From Ilyonectria destructans (lineage: Eukaryota > Ascomycota > Sordariomycetes > Hypocreales > Nectriaceae): a stretch of 64,000 nucleotides of DNA. The stretch lies in NCBI GenBank assembly GCA_020740775.1, contig JAHEWK010000003.1:2604001-2668000 (forward strand), read 5' to 3'. Made by a program: the position numbers and the translations under genes. Below, one piece after another: positions 60,137 through 64,000 of the stretch; the stretch's first letter is position 1; each line of letters opens with the position of its first letter. The notes beneath the pieces are model-generated. The model was not told the DNA's origin. It did no database searches and worked only from the letters and a program-made list of their open reading frames with translations.

Positions 60137-63100
60137 ATGGGGAGATCTCAGACCGCGACGCTTCCCCTGATCCCGCTCGCGCGCGGCACCATCCTCCTCC
60201 CCGGCCTCGTCCAGCGCATTGCAGTCAACTCCAGCCGTCCCGATATCCCCGCTCTCCTCGCCCACGTCTACGAGCGCGCTGCTACCAAGGGCCCCGATGG
60301 CCGCATCGATGGCGTACCGATCGCCTGCGTCCCCGTCTCCTCGCCCCTAGTCGGCCCCAACGGCCAGCTCCTCATCGGCGATGCTGAGGACATCGACAGC
60401 TCACAGATCGAGAATATAAACCCAGGTAGTGCCAAGGAGAAGGATCTCTACAACTTTGGTGTTGCCGCCAAGATCATTGGCATCGATGGAAGGGGCACCG
60501 GAGAGTTCGCCCTGCGCGTCGAAGGCACCTCTCGCATCCGTGTCGATAACATCACTCGGGAGCGGCCCTTCTTCGAGGCAAAGGTCACATACTTTACCGA
60601 TGATAGTATGTCCAAGTCAACACGGCCCGGTCTTCGTCGGAACTAACTAACCGTCTCGTAGTGGCATCCCCTCCCGACAAGCAGCTTCAAGACCTCTTCG
60701 CCCTCCTAAAAACCCGATCGCGAGAACTCGTCACCATTCTGAGGATTTCGTCCCTCCTACCTCGAACTAAGGGCGGCCCCGTCCTGTCGCCGTTGATAAC
60801 CAAACGATTGGATATGCTCATTATGAGGAAGGAAATAAAGGATGCTGGACTGCTGGCCGACTTCATGGCCAACCTAGTTGAGACTTCGCACGAGGAGAAG
60901 CTCGAGGTCCTCGCCGCGCTAGATGTTAAGGTACGCCTGACCAAGGTCATTGAGCTGCTTGAACGCCAAGTCGGAGGCATCAAGAACAACTTCAAGATCA
61001 CCACATTCGCCGCCATGCCCGTTACGATCTTGGATCGGTTGAACGAGAACCAAAACCGAAAGGGCAACTCGCTACCCCAAATTCCGGGCATGTCATTTGT
61101 TCCTCCGTCTGGACAGTTCCCTCCCAACAATGATCAAAATGACGATCAAGAAGCCAACGAACTAGACGAACTCAAGCGGAAGCTTCAGAATGCCAAGCTC
61201 CCTCAAGAGGCTGCCAAGACCGTAGACAGAGAGATGCGGCGATTACAAAAGATGATGCCAATGAACCAAGAGTACCAAGTTACCAGAAATTGGTTAGAAA
61301 CCCTGTCGGAAATTCCCTGGTCGACCCTCACCGATGATCGTCTTGGCCCGGAAACCCTGCACAAGGCCAAGAAGCAGCTTGACGAAGACCACTATGGCCT
61401 TGAGAGCGTCAAGAAGAGGCTGATCGAGTATTTGGCGGTTTTGAGACTGAAGCAGTCCATCAATGACGAAGTGGATGAGAAGATCAAGAAGGCCGAGGAA
61501 CACATGGACAAGCCCAAGGAAGGAGAGGATGGGAATGCTGATGCGAACCCAGCTGCCGAGGACACAAGCCGGCCAGAAATCGCCAAGCTCCAGATCCTCA
61601 AGTCCCAGCGCCAGGTGGACAGGTCCCCCATCATGCTCCTGGCGGGACCCCCTGGTGTTGGCAAGACCAGTCTGGCTAGGTCCGTGGCGACGGCCTTGGG
61701 ACGCAAATTCCACCGCATCTCTCTTGGTGGTGTCAGAGACGAGGCTGAGATTCGTGGCCACCGAAGAACCTACGTTGCGGCCATGCCTGGCCTCATCGTC
61801 CAGGGTCTGAGGAAGGTCGGTGTTGCCAACCCTGTCTTCTTGCTTGATGAGATCGACAAGATTGGGCAAGCCAGTATTCACGGCGACCCCTCGGCGGCCA
61901 TGCTCGAGGTTCTCGACCCCGAGCAGAATAACAACTTCCAGGATCACTACGTTGGAATGCCCATTGACCTTTCCAAAATCCTATTTATCGCCACAGCCAA
62001 CAGCTTGGACACAATCCCAGCTCCTCTCCTGGATCGAATGGAGACCATCTACATTCCTGGCTACACTACTCTCGAGAAGCGTCACATTGCGATGCAGCAC
62101 CTGATCCCCAAGCAAATCAGGGTTAACGGACTGGCCGAAAGCCAAGTCGCTTTCAACCAGGATGTTGTGTCCAAGATTATCGAGTCCTACACTCGTGAAT
62201 CTGGTGTCCGTAACCTTGAGCGTGAGATCGGCTCGGTCTGTCGTGCCAAGGCTGTTGAGTTTTCAGAAGCAAAGGACGGCGGACATGCCAACGACTATCA
62301 GCCGGCCCTTACTGTGGATGACATTGAGAACATATTGGGTATCGAGAAGTACGAGGAGGAGATTGCTGAGACGACGAGTCGTCCCGGTATCGTGACTGGC
62401 CTCGTCGCCTACAGCTCTGGGGGTAACGGTAGCATTCTGTTCATCGAAGTTGCTGACATGCCTGGCAACGGACGTGTCCAGCTCACCGGCAAGCTCGGTG
62501 ATGTTCTGAAAGAGAGTGTTGAGGTGGCCCTGACTTGGGTCAAGGCCCATGCGTTTGAGCTTGGCCTTACGCCGGAACCAACTACCGACATCATGAAGGA
62601 GCGCAGCATCCACGTCCATTGTCCCTCAGGCGCCATTCCCAAGGATGGCCCCAGCAGTGGCATCGGCCAGGCTGTGGCCCTGATTTCTCTATTCTCAGGC
62701 AAGCCAGTGCCGCCGTCCATGGCCATGACGGTAAGTTTTTGGTGGATTCCTTGGCAAACGACATGTCGATGTGCTAACACTTGTTGTGCTACAGGGCGAG
62801 ATTTCTCTCCGGGGCCGAGTTACAGCCGTCGGAGGTATCAAGGAAAAGCTCATCGGCGCCCTTCGAGCGGGCGTCAAGACGGTGCTACTCCCCGCCCAGA
62901 ACCGCAAGGATGTCAAGGATCTACCGCAGGAGGTCAAGGATGGACTCGAGATCCTCCACGTTAGGTGAGCACACATCCCCTGTCCCTTACAGCTTCGGCA
63001 CCGGCGCCCTTGTGGCACCGCCCTCCCGCCGATGTTCGTCATACCCCGAGCACGGAACTGGTGTTACTGACACATGTCTCGCACAGCCATATCTGGGAGG

Positions 63101-63174
63101 CGATACGCCTCGTCTGGCCAGATTCGCATTGGGCGGACGACAGCAACTTCCGGGGCATCGAGCCTCGGCTGTGA
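60137..63174 (+). CDS. Lon protease homolog, peroxisomal-type (Lon2/Pln)
   Basis: ATP-dependent serine protease that degrades misfolded proteins. The fungal peroxisomal form lacks a mitochondrial presequence. Exons are 60137-60605, 60662-62730, 62795-62964 and 63087-63174, with introns of 56, 64 and 122 bp, giving 931 aa. The N-terminal substrate domain begins directly with [15 protein letters not shown], without a presequence. The AAA+ module has Walker A GPPGVGKT (about 485-492) and Walker [11 protein letters not shown]. The protease domain has the Ser-Lys dyad: Ser821 in [11 protein letters not shown] and Lys862 in [10 protein letters not shown]. The chain ends in PRL, a non-standard variant of the PTS1 peroxisomal signal (usually SRL or SKL). 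The paralogue call rests on the missing presequence and the PTS1-like end. Confidence 0.92.
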
Positions 63175-64000
63175 TGAAGCCTGCAGCAACCCCTCATCCG
63201 GGCGCCTGCGCCTGCGTCTTGCCTGCCGACGCCTCGCCCATGTTCCAGCCTCCGATGTTTCAATATCTTGTCGATACGCCGAACCTGTTCCGCAGCGTTG
63301 AAACGTCTCGTGGCGACAACACAACGCAACGAACCCCCGTTCCAGGGAAGATGGCAACAGCCCCCAGCATGGCCCAATTCAGCCCGTTTTGCGACGCATC
63401 CAGCCGGGGACGCGGCTTCCCGTCGTACAAGGGCTTCCGGTGATCCCACGTTGTCCTTCCCTCGGTGCCAAGGGCGCCTCACACATGCACAGACACACAC
63501 TCTCCTCTCTCTCTCTCATTTAATCTGCGACCTGCAGCATCGAGACAGCAGGCGTGGCGTTCCGGATCAATTTGTGTCGAGGAAAGCACCGACTCGTCTA
63601 TCTCCTGCGCGGGGACTACGGAGCGTGTACAGCAAGGTGACGGCAAGCGAGCAGGGAGCCCTCGTGTCACGCCGAGTCGTCTCAGTTCGACAGTGGACGG
63701 GGAAACGAATGGGAGTATGTCTTGTCTCTCTGTGCGAGAGCCGGGGGAGGAAACCTCGTTGCACATGCGCTGGGTGAGTCGCGTCGGAGAGGGCGCGTGG
63801 TGCGAGTGTCCTCTTGCACGAGAGGGCACAACCTATGCCAGGCACCAGAGACTCGGCACGCGGGTAGCAGGGTCACGGCGTGGATTAGCGAGGGCAGGTG
63901 TTTTGGTTTGACGCAGAGGGACTTGAGGATATTTCGGGGGCGTTTTGTGTATTTCCTCGTCATGATGGCCTCTTCTCAACGGCCTCGTCTCGAGTCCATT
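63175..64000. other. Region downstream of the Lon gene
   Basis: This is the Lon 3' flank with a CACACA/CTCTCT simple-repeat stretch at about 63480-63520. The overlapping short frames carry no domain. A gene beginning beyond the window edge cannot be judged. Confidence 0.45.

Overview
The window is nuclear DNA of a filamentous ascomycete, most likely a Sordariomycete. The exact genus is not determined. The support is: short spliceosomal introns (45-203 bp; mostly GT...CTAAC/CTGAC...AG), C/G-biased third codon positions, pyrimidine-rich leaders, and a gene set typical of Pezizomycotina (a vib-1/xprG-type NDT80 factor, creA/cre-1, END3, a peroxisomal-type Lon, a fused HPPK-DHPS). I rebuilt 15 gene models exon by exon, each with a reading frame that closes exactly, plus one (vib-1) whose N-terminus stays open. 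No rRNA, tRNA, CRISPR array or intact transposon was seen.

Layout. 1-3.5 kb: vib-1-like NDT80/PhoG transcription factor (+) behind a long pyrimidine-rich leader. 7.2-8.9 kb: bifunctional folate gene HPPK-DHPS (-). 10.0-11.4 kb: nitronate monooxygenase (+). 11.8-13.5 kb: Glo3-type ArfGAP (-), which shares a 395-bp divergent promoter with tim21 (+, 13.9-14.7 kb). 14.7-33.9 kb: a very gene-poor stretch whose only convincing gene is the carbon catabolite repressor creA (-, 25.2-26.4 kb). It holds two AT-rich inverted-repeat patches that look like MITE relics. 33.9-35.4 kb: a RAD55-like RecA-family ATPase (+). 37.5-38.3 kb: an unresolved possible gene. 41.4-42.8 kb: a BTB-bromodomain fusion (+). 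46.3-47.3 kb: a Cys-rich, Ser/Thr-rich GPI-anchored surface protein (+).

48.7-63.2 kb is gene-dense: acyl-CoA-binding protein (-), AIF-like FAD oxidoreductase (+), END3 (-), isopentenyl-diphosphate isomerase (+), GNAT acetyltransferase (+), RPA2 (-) and Lon protease (+). AIF and END3 converge 111 bp apart. RPA2 and Lon diverge from a 946-bp region with an MCB box (ACGCGT) close to RPA2.

The genes do not form one pathway. Shared themes are nutrient sensing (vib-1 and creA), DNA repair and replication (RAD55-like and RPA2), membrane traffic (Glo3, END3) and organelle upkeep (Tim21, Lon). No obviously new multi-gene system was found. The most notable items are the BTB-bromodomain fusion with Trp at the usual acetyl-lysine-binding Asn position, the RAD55-like ATPase with Ser at the Walker B Asp position, several minimal-exon or tandem-acceptor splicing arrangements, and the gene deserts flanking creA.
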